Shown here: positions 33,321-41,167 of the stretch, piece by piece
How positions within the stretch are numbered: the first letter of the stretch is position 1
Layout of the letters: every line of letters starts with the position of its first letter
Assembly (NCBI GenBank): GCA_038250235.1
Contig: JBBSCO010000020.1
Coordinates: 1-45,285 of the forward strand
Length of the DNA: 45,285 nucleotides
Source of the DNA: JAAUTS01 sp038250235
GTDB lineage: Bacteria > Verrucomicrobiota > Verrucomicrobiia > Methylacidiphilales > JAAUTS01
Reading direction: 5' to 3'
Made by a program: the position numbers and the translations under genes
Notes under the pieces: model-generated
Told to the model about the DNA's origin: nothing
The model's database searches: none
The model's input: the letters and a program-made list of their open reading frames with translations, nothing else

Positions 33321-34182
33321 CTTGATAGGGCGTGAGTAATTCGTAATCCACCAGACCCAAGACGGGATTCCCGTGCCGGTCAAGCAATCCATCCCCGCTC
33401 CTGCGAAGGATCAGGTGGCGCGGTTTGTGATCGAGAACCATCCAGCCAAGATTGCGCAGCATCTTTCCAGTCCGGCGGGTCAGTTCCTCCATTCTGCGCT
33501 GCGAAATCATTCCAGATAGATAACATTGCTCAGCGTCGAAGCCGTCCATCCAGCGGTATAGCAGGATGTAGAGGCGTTCCCAGGCATAGGTGACTCGGAA
33601 TTCCTCAGATGTCTCGGCTTGGCTCTCACGAAGCTCCCGGCTTTGGAGCCACTGCAGGTGGGGCTTGCGGCCGAGCTCCCACACGAGGTGTCGGGTGGGC
33701 GGGGAGTAGATGGCCAGCGGGATTTGTGTCCGCAGTGCGCCAGCGAGCGTCCGCCGCAGCTTCATAACATTTCCAAATTCCTGGAAGGGGGAGAGAAACT
33801 CTGCCGAGTCGATGTGGTATTGGATGTCCGCCTCCACGCCCTGACCGACCGCGGTGATCCCCACATCCTGCCCAAAGCGGCTGAATTTGACGACGAGGGC
33901 ATATTCTTTCCGTACAGGATGAGGCACTGGCACCCTATAAACCGCCCCGGTTGCGCCTGCCAGAGCCCGGCCCCGTTTGCAAAATTGCTGGCCTATAAAC
34001 CAGTGCACGGGCAGCAAACTTTCCGCCACCGGCCAACCATTACGGGTGATGTAAAGGTCGCCGCTTTGGCGGCCCTTGAGATGAAGGTAATCCACCCCGG
34101 CGATTCGCCTCCGAAAGCGGGCTGGTGAGTCATCGAAGAGCGGTTTTAACCCCTTCCCGAGTGAGAGACCAAATCCTTCCAT
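33274..34182 (-). CDS. divergent protein-kinase-like protein of the oadA/DUF4914 cluster
   Basis: I do not recognise a named family. Three elements suggest a protein-kinase or aminoglycoside-kinase fold: a beta-strand lysine K99 (ALVVKFSRFG), a catalytic-loop-like D251-H-K253-PRH-L-I-L (compare DxKxxN) and a DFG-like D279 in VLGLVDYELL. Segments are basic and helical in between (TYAWERLYILLYRWMDGF). The P-loop is not evident and the activation segment is short, so it may bind ATP without classical kinase activity. It is the last gene of a leftward operon, 22 bp after DUF4914. Its 3' end falls inside the direct repeat. Possible targets would be DUF4914 or the carboxyltransferase, which is pure inference. 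Confidence 0.55.
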   Translation of the reverse strand: MEGFGLSLGKGLKPLFDDSPARFRRRIAGVDYLHLKGRQSGDLYITRNGWPVAESLLPVHWFIGQQFCKRGRALAGATGAVYRVPVPHPVRKEYALVVKFSRFGQDVGITAVGQGVEADIQYHIDSAEFLSPFQEFGNVMKLRRTLAGALRTQIPLAIYSPPTRHLVWELGRKPHLQWLQSRELRESQAETSEEFRVTYAWERLYILLYRWMDGFDAEQCYLSGMISQRRMEELTRRTGKMLRNLGWMVLDHKPRHLILRRSGDGLLDRHGNPVLGLVDYELLTPYQEPLGSRLNIQHFADF

Positions 34183-34204
34183 GATGGTGTTTGGTAGTCG
34201 GCTT

Positions 34205-36112
34205 TCAATCGGTAGAAAGAGTCGGTATACCGAGCAGGCTTTCGTAATCAGAGAGGGTGCCGCCGGAGAGGCAGCAGTCGATGATGTTGCGGCCGGTGGG
34301 CAGTAGGTCCTTCACGAGGAACTGCGACAATTCTTGATGGAAGAACTGCTCGAGCATTTCTGCACCGCGGTCGTAGGCGGCGGTGCCGACCTCCGGTTGC
34401 TGGTCCACTTCAAAGAACCACACGCCAAGCGTCCGTCCTTCCATCACTATCGTGCCGGGAGTGTAACCTAACAAGGGACAGCGGGATGGCTTCATCTGTT
34501 TTTTAGTAAAAAGCGCACCTCCACGACGGGCGAGGAATTCGCGGGTGATCCATTGCGGCATGAATCCGACTTCCCAGGCACCGATGTGCTGATTGGGAGT
34601 GAGAATGTAACGGACTTTGGGGGTTTCGATGATCTGGTTAAGCAGCAGATTTGCCTGATCCACGCGGCGACCAGTGGCGAAGGGCCAATAAGAGCCGACA
34701 CCTTCCGAGGACATACCTTCAGTGGCGACAATGCTCGGATTGGCATGGCCCCGCGGAGCGACGAGCCGCCACAGCCACGCCAACGCCGGGGGCAGCTTGT
34801 GAAACATTCCGATGATGCCGTAGCTTGGCAGGTCTGCTGTGCATGGTGGAGTGCGCACTCCCATGCTGCGGATGTCCACATCCACAGCACCCTTCACCAC
34901 ATTGGGCACGATTCTGCGGGGAATAATCACGCGGGGATTGGGGCAAGCCAGGCCAGGTTCGTCCTCGGTGTGTTCCCATATCAATGAGGTGGCACCAGGT
35001 TGACCCTGGACGTTGAGGAACAAAAGCGGCTCGGGCGGATGGATGGTGAGTTTCTCCAGATGGGGGTCAATGCCATAGTGGTTGATATGGTTGATGCGGA
35101 CGAACCAGGCCTCTTCTGCATCCATGAGGCTGAGCTTGCCACCGCCTTTTTCCAATGACGGATGACACAGCGCCATGTCGTCGGTGACCGGGCGCAACTC
35201 GCAGGCGCGCGGCAGGGTGAGCAGGCGCTTATCGCCGGTGATGATGTTTCGCCCTATCAGGAGAGATCCGTCGGCCTGGCGGTGTGGGTGTTCGAGCATC
35301 TCGCTTTTTCCACCGCCGCTGGCACCCTCATGGGAGATAACGATTTTGTTGTCGTAGGGGGTGATGACCTGCACCGTGGAGCAGTGCATGGTAACCCATT
35401 TTTCGGCCTCGCCGATGTTGAGTAGAACTCCGTAGATGCCTTTTTTCGCGCTGGGTCCAGGATAGAGGTTGTAACTGAACAACTCATGGGCGGATTCAAG
35501 GCGGTTGTGAACGACCACCTGCCTACCCTCAAAGTGGGTGTGGCGGAAGGGCGGTGCGACATAGATCACCGCTCGCGGCGCGAAACTTACGGGAATCTTA
35601 TCGGGAGAGAGGATGCCTTGCAGCATCGACAGCCCGAGGGCGAAGAACCCGGCGTTGGAGGGAGCGATGACCAATGCATCCGTGCCTTTTCCCGCCATTC
35701 CCGCGTGGAACGGGAAAACCGCCAGATCCTGGCCTTTCAACCACTCGAAGGTTTCTTCGCGAACGCTGGCGAAATCTTTGCCGAAGCGATCGTGATAGGT
35801 TGGTTTATCGGTTGGGAGTTGGTCGCCGATGACCATACAATCCGGATCGCGGCGACGCATGTATGGTTCCAAATAGTTGGCGTTGATGCCGTTGCGGACG
35901 CGGCAGACACGGGCTTCGACGACGCTGCCCTTACCTGGAACATCGTAGGCCACCTCATGCCAGCCATCGACTGCGTCGCGGACGGATAGTTCCACGAGTT
36001 CGTTGGTGGTGGTGGCCACGGTGACGGAAAGGGCGGCGTCCAGCAGCGCGGCGGCTTCGGGTGGCACCGGGAATGGCAGGACTTTGCAGATGACGTGTGT
36101 TTCGTTTTTCAT
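34205..36112 (-). CDS. DUF4914-family PEP-carboxykinase-like protein
   Basis: The 635-residue protein looks like the DUF4914 family. It has a Walker-A-like kinase loop H261-E-G-A-S-G-G-G-K269-S-E, comparable to the PEPCK P-loop (G-x-S-G-x-G-K-T), and a later VGSYWPFATGRRVDQANLLL reminiscent of ATP-PEPCK. The DDMALCHPS and DAEEAWFVR segments may carry the metal-binding acids. PEPCK interconverts oxaloacetate and PEP. The link to an oxaloacetate-decarboxylase-like carboxyltransferase in the same operon supports oxaloacetate or a similar C3/C4 acid as the substrate. The start ATG at 36112 lies 24 bp after the small-subunit stop. The chemistry is inferred, not shown. Confidence 0.78.
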   Translation of the reverse strand: MKNETHVICKVLPFPVPPEAAALLDAALSVTVATTTNELVELSVRDAVDGWHEVAYDVPGKGSVVEARVCRVRNGINANYLEPYMRRRDPDCMVIGDQLPTDKPTYHDRFGKDFASVREETFEWLKGQDLAVFPFHAGMAGKGTDALVIAPSNAGFFALGLSMLQGILSPDKIPVSFAPRAVIYVAPPFRHTHFEGRQVVVHNRLESAHELFSYNLYPGPSAKKGIYGVLLNIGEAEKWVTMHCSTVQVITPYDNKIVISHEGASGGGKSEMLEHPHRQADGSLLIGRNIITGDKRLLTLPRACELRPVTDDMALCHPSLEKGGGKLSLMDAEEAWFVRINHINHYGIDPHLEKLTIHPPEPLLFLNVQGQPGATSLIWEHTEDEPGLACPNPRVIIPRRIVPNVVKGAVDVDIRSMGVRTPPCTADLPSYGIIGMFHKLPPALAWLWRLVAPRGHANPSIVATEGMSSEGVGSYWPFATGRRVDQANLLLNQIIETPKVRYILTPNQHIGAWEVGFMPQWITREFLARRGGALFTKKQMKPSRCPLLGYTPGTIVMEGRTLGVWFFEVDQQPEVGTAAYDRGAEMLEQFFHQELSQFLVKDLLPTGRNIIDCCLSGGTLSDYESLLGIPTLSTD

Positions 36113-36136
36113 GAGTAGAGGATTTAGAGGTTAAGA

Positions 36137-36382
36137 TTACCGGATATTGTGGGAATGAATGTTTTGCAACAGGGCACTGGTATGCCAAGAGTCTCGATTC
36201 GGTGCCAATTGCGTAACCCTGATGATTCTAACATTCGGCATGATTGCGGCGACAGCGGCACAGATGACATGCCATGGTATGGTCAACTGTGCGGCTTCGC
36301 ACTGTCGCTCAAGCTCGATGACGCGGGCTTCGAGAGCCGAAATGCGGTCTTCGGCGCTGGTGGTTGCAGATTTTGCGTTCAT
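36137..36382 (-). CDS. 81-residue OadG/delta-like small subunit
   Basis: The N-terminal half is a coiled coil (DRISALEARVIELERQCEAA), followed by PWHVICAAVAAIMPNVRIIRVTQL, then DSWHTSALLQNIHSHNIR. The pattern 'AAVAA-hydrophobic-RIIRV...W...IHSHNIR' resembles the short C-terminal motif of gamma/delta accessory subunits of biotin-dependent decarboxylases and acyl-CoA carboxylases. There is no membrane anchor, unlike OadG, so the complex may be soluble. It overlaps the carboxyltransferase stop by 4 bp (ATGA), the usual sign of a stoichiometric partner. I infer it docks on the carboxyltransferase and helps assemble the complex with a biotin carrier made elsewhere. Confidence 0.6.
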   Translation of the reverse strand: MNAKSATTSAEDRISALEARVIELERQCEAAQLTIPWHVICAAVAAIMPNVRIIRVTQLAPNRDSWHTSALLQNIHSHNIR

Positions 36383-37878
36383 GATAATGTTTCCACAGTG
36401 GCGTCCCGGGTAATGCCTCCGACAGTGACTGTCATGTGTCGGACATTGCGAACCGATGGGGCAGGCGGATTCGTGGAAGCGGTCTGGCTTGAGCGCAGCT
36501 TGGCAGGCATGGCCTGGGGTGCTGGTCTTTCTCCACGGAACCAGGCTGTCGTTTGCTGGGGAAACATCGCGAAGAGCACGCAGCTTTCGTCGGTGACCGG
36601 GAGTCCTGCTTCAGCGACTTTTTCACGCAGTGACGGCATGCCGGGCGGCAGTAGACTGCTTGTATTGTCCGTTACGGGTTCCTGCTTGGAAAGTTTGGAA
36701 GCAAGTTTGAGAACTTCAGGATCCACGGGGCCCGGATTGTGGCCGAATTTTCCGAGCGCGATGTCCATGGCCGCAGGAGCGAAGTTTTTCCAACGTCCGA
36801 ATTTGACGTTCATCATGGCCTGCATGCCCACGATTTGGGAAGTAGGTGTGACAAGAGGTATCCAGCCTAGCGCTTCCCGGACATAATGGATTTCCTTCAT
36901 GACATCGCTGATGCGTTCGGACATGTTGAGTTCCTTGAGTTGGTTGCGGAAGTTGCTGAGCATTCCGCCGGGAACCTGGTAGACCAGGATATCGGCGTCC
37001 GTGCGCTCGTTGGCCGGGCTGGTGAACTCACTGAGTTCGGCATAGACGCCCTCAAGGTATTCGCGGATTTCCATCAGCAGTTCCGGATTAAAATGATCCG
37101 GGCGGCGGGGGTGGCCGGCAAGCAGTGCCAGCATGCGGGCGGTATCCGGTTGGGCAGTGCCATTGGCGAAGGGGGCGATGGAGGTTTCCACCGCCTCCGC
37201 GCCTGCGTCGATGGCGGCCAGGTAGGTTGCTGCCGCCAAACCCGCCGTGTCGTGGCTGTGGACCGTGATACCAAGGCCGGTGGCCTTGATTAAATCACGC
37301 ACCAGTTGGGCTGCCATTACGGGCGGAAGAACACCGGACATGTCTTTAATAGCAATTGAATGACAACCCATTTGGGCGAGTTCTCGACCAAAGACAACGA
37401 ACTTTTCCAGCGTATGAACCGGGCTCTGTGTGTAGCAAATTTCCCCCCGTGCGTGGCGTCCGCTGGCAATAACGCAGCGAACGGCAGTGCGGAGATTTTC
37501 CGGATCGTTCAAAGCATCGAAAATTCGGAAGACATCGCAACCGGCGTCTGAGGTGCAATTAATGAAAGCTTCGACAACATCATCGGGGAAAGCAGTGTAT
37601 TGCACGATGTTCTGACCGCGGAGCAACATGAGTTGGGGTGTGTTCGGTGCGGCTTTTTTTAGCGCACGGAGGCGGTTGAAAGGATTTTCGCCAAGGAACC
37701 GGAGACAGGAGTCGATGGTAGCCCCGCCCCAGGTTTCAAGTCCGGCGAAACCGGCACGGTCAAGTAGTGGGGCCACAGGAAGCATCTGTGCCGTGGTCAT
37801 CCGCGTCGCGGCGAGCGATTGGTGTCCATCTCTTAAAGCGGTGTTATTGAAGCGGATTGGGGCTGTGGTTCTATTCAC
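36379..37878 (-). CDS. oadA: oxaloacetate-decarboxylase alpha-like carboxyltransferase (OadA/PycB type) without biotinyl domain
   Basis: The 499-residue protein matches the carboxyltransferase domain of OadA/pyruvate carboxylase B. It has NTALRDGHQSLAATRM with metal-ligand D17, FAGLETWGGATIDSCLRFL, LLRGQNIVQYT, FDALND, IAIKDMSGVLPP (K178, the lysine carbamylated in the family), VHSHDTAG (metal-ligand histidines H207 and H209) and YQVPGGMLSNFRNQL. After residue ~440 comes a proline-rich linker and only the first strand of a biotinyl domain (MTVTVGGITRDATVE). There is no AMKM lysine, so it must use a separate biotin carrier. It transfers carboxylate between biotin and pyruvate/oxaloacetate. The SIAPFANGTAQP loop differs from SISSMSMGTSQP. 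It is first in the operon, divergent from PocR-AraC. Confidence 0.88.
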   Translation of the reverse strand: MNRTTAPIRFNNTALRDGHQSLAATRMTTAQMLPVAPLLDRAGFAGLETWGGATIDSCLRFLGENPFNRLRALKKAAPNTPQLMLLRGQNIVQYTAFPDDVVEAFINCTSDAGCDVFRIFDALNDPENLRTAVRCVIASGRHARGEICYTQSPVHTLEKFVVFGRELAQMGCHSIAIKDMSGVLPPVMAAQLVRDLIKATGLGITVHSHDTAGLAAATYLAAIDAGAEAVETSIAPFANGTAQPDTARMLALLAGHPRRPDHFNPELLMEIREYLEGVYAELSEFTSPANERTDADILVYQVPGGMLSNFRNQLKELNMSERISDVMKEIHYVREALGWIPLVTPTSQIVGMQAMMNVKFGRWKNFAPAAMDIALGKFGHNPGPVDPEVLKLASKLSKQEPVTDNTSSLLPPGMPSLREKVAEAGLPVTDESCVLFAMFPQQTTAWFRGERPAPQAMPAKLRSSQTASTNPPAPSVRNVRHMTVTVGGITRDATVETLS

Positions 37879-37910
37879 AAGACAAGATTAAGCTGATTTT
37901 TCGATTACCG

Positions 37911-37975
37911 CATCGCAGTTGCAATGTTTTTTGACGCATTTTATGATGTCACCAGATGCGATGTGTGATAAAATG
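37911..37975. promoter_or_regulatory. divergent promoter/operator region between oadA-like and pocR-araC genes
   Basis: Two interleaved inverted repeats lie in the 108-bp gap: CATCGCA (37911-37917) with TGCGATG (37957-37963), and CATTTTATGA (37937-37946) with TGATAAAATG (37966-37975, 9 of 10). A plausible sigma-70 promoter for the regulator is TTGCAA (37919-37924), 17 bp, TATGAT (37942-37947). The second repeat covers its -10 box, as expected for an autoregulated AraC-type protein. The promoter of the leftward operon is not obvious. Confidence 0.5.
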
Positions 37976-37986
37976 ACTGTAGAACG

Positions 37987-38868
37987 ATGCCACGAATCAT
38001 ACGCAGAGCTCTTTATCAGAAGCTCAGGGAGCTCCCTGAATTGCTGGAATTTCAACGCGATTTCGAACTATTGAGCGGAATGAAACTGGCATTTGCTGAT
38101 GAATTGGGTCTCGGCAATGATCTGTGGCGGGACCAATTGCCGCTGTGTGCCGCGATGAACGCATCTGAGGCGGGGCGCGAGATGTGTGCCCGCTGTAGGC
38201 ACGCACTGCTTTCCATTGCGGGTGATCATTCGTCTTGCACAATCTGCGATGCAGGCCTCAACGAGGTAGCGATTCCTTTGAACATCAGCGGAATCAAGGC
38301 GGGTTATTTTATGTTTGGCGGAACCGTTCCAACACCTCCCAACCAGCAGACGATTCAAAAAGCAGGGCACCTATTGAAGAAAAATGGTGTTGGAATCCAT
38401 GACCGTGATCTGGAAATCCTGCTGTCACAAACTCCCATCGTGCCTGCGGAGACCTTGGCAGCCTATGAGAGAATCGTCCATCTTGCCGTCAAACAAATAG
38501 CAATGAAGATCACTGACCAACTCGTGAATCCCGAGGTGGCAATGCCGCTCTCTGTTATCAAGGCCTGTGGTTATATCCATGCTCATGCCCTCGTAGACAA
38601 TATCAACCTTGCCGAGGTGGCGCGTCATTGCGGCGTCAGCGTAGGACATCTATCCAGGTTGTTTCATCACGCCACTGGCCTGACGTTCCGCGAGTATCTG
38701 ACCCAAGTCCGCATCGAGCACGCCAAGTCGCTGCTGAACCGCTCGGGTAAGAGCGTCACTGAAATCGCCTACGAATCCGGCTTTCAGTCGCTCTCGCAGT
38801 TTCACCGGGTGTTTCGAAAGGTATATGGGGCTTCCCCCGGGGGAATGCGGTCCAAATCCAAATCCTGA
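37987..38868 (+). CDS. PocR-domain sensor with AraC-type DNA-binding domain
   Basis: The 293-residue protein has an N-terminal PocR ligand-binding domain (about 15-175), then an AraC HTH (about 190-290). In the PocR part a Cys cluster is visible: C67-C70 (MCARC) and C84-C87 (SCTIC), with C54 nearby, plus NEVAIPLNISGIKAGYFMFGG. The DNA-binding part has NLAEVARHCGVSVGHLSRLFHHATGLTFREYLTQVR and a second helix pair ending AYESGFQSLSQFHRVFRKVYGASPGGMR. PocR domains sense small carbon compounds such as propanediol or ethanolamine-type metabolites, and some bind metal through these cysteines. It is divergent from the operon it probably controls. The ligand is unknown. Confidence 0.9.
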   Translation: MPRIIRRALYQKLRELPELLEFQRDFELLSGMKLAFADELGLGNDLWRDQLPLCAAMNASEAGREMCARCRHALLSIAGDHSSCTICDAGLNEVAIPLNISGIKAGYFMFGGTVPTPPNQQTIQKAGHLLKKNGVGIHDRDLEILLSQTPIVPAETLAAYERIVHLAVKQIAMKITDQLVNPEVAMPLSVIKACGYIHAHALVDNINLAEVARHCGVSVGHLSRLFHHATGLTFREYLTQVRIEHAKSLLNRSGKSVTEIAYESGFQSLSQFHRVFRKVYGASPGGMRSKSKS

Positions 38869-38895
38869 TAACAGGGAAATAATTAGTAAGTGAGG

Positions 38896-39175
38896 TCAGC
38901 CTGTCAACTCTCGTAGGAAGAGTATTTTTAGTCTGCGATTATTTTTTGACTGGTTTGTTATTCAACGGACAGTAAATTAGGCGGAGACACCTACGGTCAA
39001 GAATGATTGACTGACCTCATAAACATTCCTCGCTGCGCCTGAAGGCTGCAGACTCCCTATCCTTTTTTTGCCGTGCTACTTCGCTCCGTCAAGCAATAAT
39101 CAAGGGTTTTATCCTGACTAATGCTGGGTGAGAAGCTCGCGAAATGTTGAATGTTGAGATGCGACCCCAACGGCT
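38896..39175. repeat. 280-bp direct repeat, right copy with orphan gene tail
   Basis: This partner of 33042-33320 has the same orientation and an identical 103-bp core at 38971-39073. Its right end, read on the minus strand, still encodes KPLGSHLNIQHFASF, the counterpart of PLGSRLNIQHFADF at the end of the kinase-like gene, but the rest of that gene is absent. It is thus the left-over 3' end of a second gene copy. Confidence 0.88.
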
Positions 39176-39240
39176 TCCACAAGAGCTAGGAGCAAAAATT
39201 CTTATCTTTTAGAAAGTTGTCAAAAGGCGGCTACTAACCT

Positions 39241-39332
39241 GAATGGCACTAAGATAAGCCTATGGTTTTCTTGATTTTGAATGACTTAGGCAAGGAAAGG
39301 CATCCCAAAACCCATTTATCTTAATGCCATTC
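39241..39332. mobile_element. 92-bp palindromic-ended element
   Basis: GAATGGCACTAAGATAA (39241-39257) and TTATCTTAATGCCATTC (39316-39332) are 17-bp inverted repeats with one mismatch. Only ~58 bp of non-coding sequence lies between. It looks like a minimal IS remnant or MITE. It touches the next element at 39333, suggesting that the later insertion occurred at its border. Confidence 0.6.
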
Positions 39333-39610
39333 TAGTGTCCTGACAGTGAAGTTCCTTCATTAAATTTGCACAGAAAAAGGCTTGGAACGCGGCGCCGTGC
39401 AGGGGAGCGTGTCTGAAGGACACCCGACCTGAAACGCAACAAAGTTCCGGGCCTTTTTCTGTGCAACCCCTTGGGGCCGTGGTTCTTTTAATCTCCGGGC
39501 TTCGTTAATCGTTTGCCTTCTATCGTTCAGATAGATGGCTGCTCTCCTGCCCCGCCAGAGAACAAAATCCCTCACGGATCTAATTGAGTAATTTCGCTGT
39601 CAGGACACTA
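39333..39610. mobile_element. 278-bp MITE-like element, copy 2, inverted
   Basis: It starts TAGTGTCCTGACAG and ends CTGTCAGGACACTA, with TA flanks and near-perfect terminal inverted repeats. Read in reverse it matches 24652-24929 end to end with the same length. It has no coding capacity conserved between copies: the open frames present in each copy run in opposite directions relative to the element. Confidence 0.8.
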
Positions 39611-39748
39611 GACCGACCCCATTTATGACCCCATTTACAGTCAATCAATTTTCAAGGGCTGACCCTGTTGAATTTATTCGTTAACACGACCTAATGCCGT
39701 TAAAAACCTAATTTCCAAGGACTAACTTCTGTTACTCACACATTTACG

Positions 39749-40567
39749 TTACTCTTCAAACCAAGCCAAGGCGGTGGAGAAATGCTGTCTGTTCAATTGG
39801 TGACCCCCATCAAACGTTTCTAATCTGGTCTGCTTGAGGCCGGATTTTTTTAGCTCTTTCATCACTTCTTCCGCCTTGGCGGGGCTGGCCCCATTATCAG
39901 AAGTTCCGTTGCTGAGAAAGGCTTTGACGGATCGGTAGTCTGACTTGTTGGCTTTGAATAGTTTCTGGGCTTCTTCGAGTAAACTTTGATTGCAACCCCC
40001 CATGAAAATCCCAAGCAGTTTATAGTTTCTTTCGACGAGGGCGCCTGTGGCGGTGGTGCAATTTTTTGCGCCCCCCGAAAACCCTGCACAGGCAAAGCGT
40101 GAATCCTTGAAGATAGGAACGGCTGCCTCAAGGGTATCCAGGCCAAAGCGCACCATTTCGGGGTATTGCTCGCCGTCCGGGTATCCGAGATCCGTATTTA
40201 TGGCAAACACGGCCCAGCCTGCCTCCAGAGCTTCTTTGGCAAAGCTCTGGATTTCGGAAATATTTCCAATTTCCAGGTCGCTCACACTATTGACTGGCTT
40301 CCAGACGAAGAGATATTTCTGAGGTTGGGAGGTATCAAAGCTTCGGGGCAGAACAAGACCGATTTTTATATCACGATGGGGACGTTTTTCCTTTTGCGTT
40401 TTCTTTTGAATATCCTCGGGCAGAGAAAGAGTGAAGGTGGCGACGGAACCACCTGCAACGGCTGTAACCCCGTTAATGGTAACACTGTTTTGAGCCTGCG
40501 CGGAGACCGGGCTTAGGAGAAGAATGGACAAGGAATACGTTAGGAGAGCGGTTGGTATCAACTTCAT
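39749..40567 (-). CDS. secreted alpha/beta-hydrolase-like protein
   Basis: The 272-residue protein has a signal peptide (MKLIPTALLTYSLSILLLSPVSAQA) and an alpha/beta-hydrolase-like core. The nucleophile elbow is CAGFSGGAK, the acid is probably the Asp in FLSNGTSDNG, and the final His lies in FDGGHQLN. Between them are ALEAGWAVFAINTDLGYPDG and FGLDTLEAAVPIFKD. It lacks a broad lid and may be a small secreted esterase or peptidase. Starts at 40603 and 40579 are also in frame; 40567 places the signal peptide cleanly. It is flanked by mobile-element debris on both sides. Confidence 0.7.
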   Translation of the reverse strand: MKLIPTALLTYSLSILLLSPVSAQAQNSVTINGVTAVAGGSVATFTLSLPEDIQKKTQKEKRPHRDIKIGLVLPRSFDTSQPQKYLFVWKPVNSVSDLEIGNISEIQSFAKEALEAGWAVFAINTDLGYPDGEQYPEMVRFGLDTLEAAVPIFKDSRFACAGFSGGAKNCTTATGALVERNYKLLGIFMGGCNQSLLEEAQKLFKANKSDYRSVKAFLSNGTSDNGASPAKAEEVMKELKKSGLKQTRLETFDGGHQLNRQHFSTALAWFEE

Positions 40568-40782
40568 GACATATGACATAGCAAACAGGGTGTCAGATAG
40601 CAATCATACTGATGTAGGGCAGACTGTAAGGCTGGGGTAAGCCCGTTGAAAATTTGTGTTATTTCTGAGATTTATAGATGACTGCCCCCCGGCCGAGACG
40701 GACAATGCCGTCAGTGTTTGTAACCTCTAGAGCATGTTATGTACTTTAGTCTGTACAAACTATTAAAATCCAAGCAGTAAGC

Positions 40783-40986
40783 TTGGGATGGGGAACGAAA
40801 AAGTTCAACATCAGTAGCGGCAAAAGCGGATACGACAGCGACGTGAGCGATGCAGAGTGGGAGTTTTGCTGTCCCTATTTGTTGCTGATGGATCAAGAGG
40901 CTCCCCAGCGCACCCACGACTTGCGTGTGATCTTCAATGCCTTGCGCTATGTGGTGCGTAACGGCTGCCGGGGAGATGTCCTATAA
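40783..40986 (+). pseudogene. N-terminal fragment of an IS5-family transposase (second type)
   Basis: The 67-codon piece contains YDSDVSDAEWEFCCPYLLLM, then RTHDLRVIFNALRYVVRNGC, which is the N-terminal segment of IS5-group transposases (DUF4096-like). After NGC, where intact members continue PWR-LP, the frame runs into GDVL and stops; no later transposase sequence follows. It belongs to a different subgroup from the copy at 25 kb. Confidence 0.72.
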
Positions 40987-41077
40987 ATAGTTGAAAAGAG
41001 TCGGGTGGTTTCTTTGCTGCTGATCTGACAGGGTCAGCGGTGAAGAATAAACATAAACCACAAAGGAGGCCGACCCG

Positions 41078-41167
41078 ATGAAGAAGAAGTATTGTATTTC
41101 AACTGGGAAGGTCACTTCTGAAACGCTGAGTCTGGCGCTTGCAGAGGCTAAGACGTACAAGACCTGA
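41078..41167 (+). CDS. 29-residue ORF with perfect Shine-Dalgarno, unknown
   Basis: AAAGGAGG sits 8-9 bp before the ATG at 41078. The ORF reads MKKKYCISTGKVTSETLSLA and nine more residues. It may be the start of a truncated gene, for example a lost transposase or accessory protein, left after deletion, or a real short peptide. No family is recognised. Confidence 0.3.
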   Translation: MKKKYCISTGKVTSETLSLALAEAKTYKT

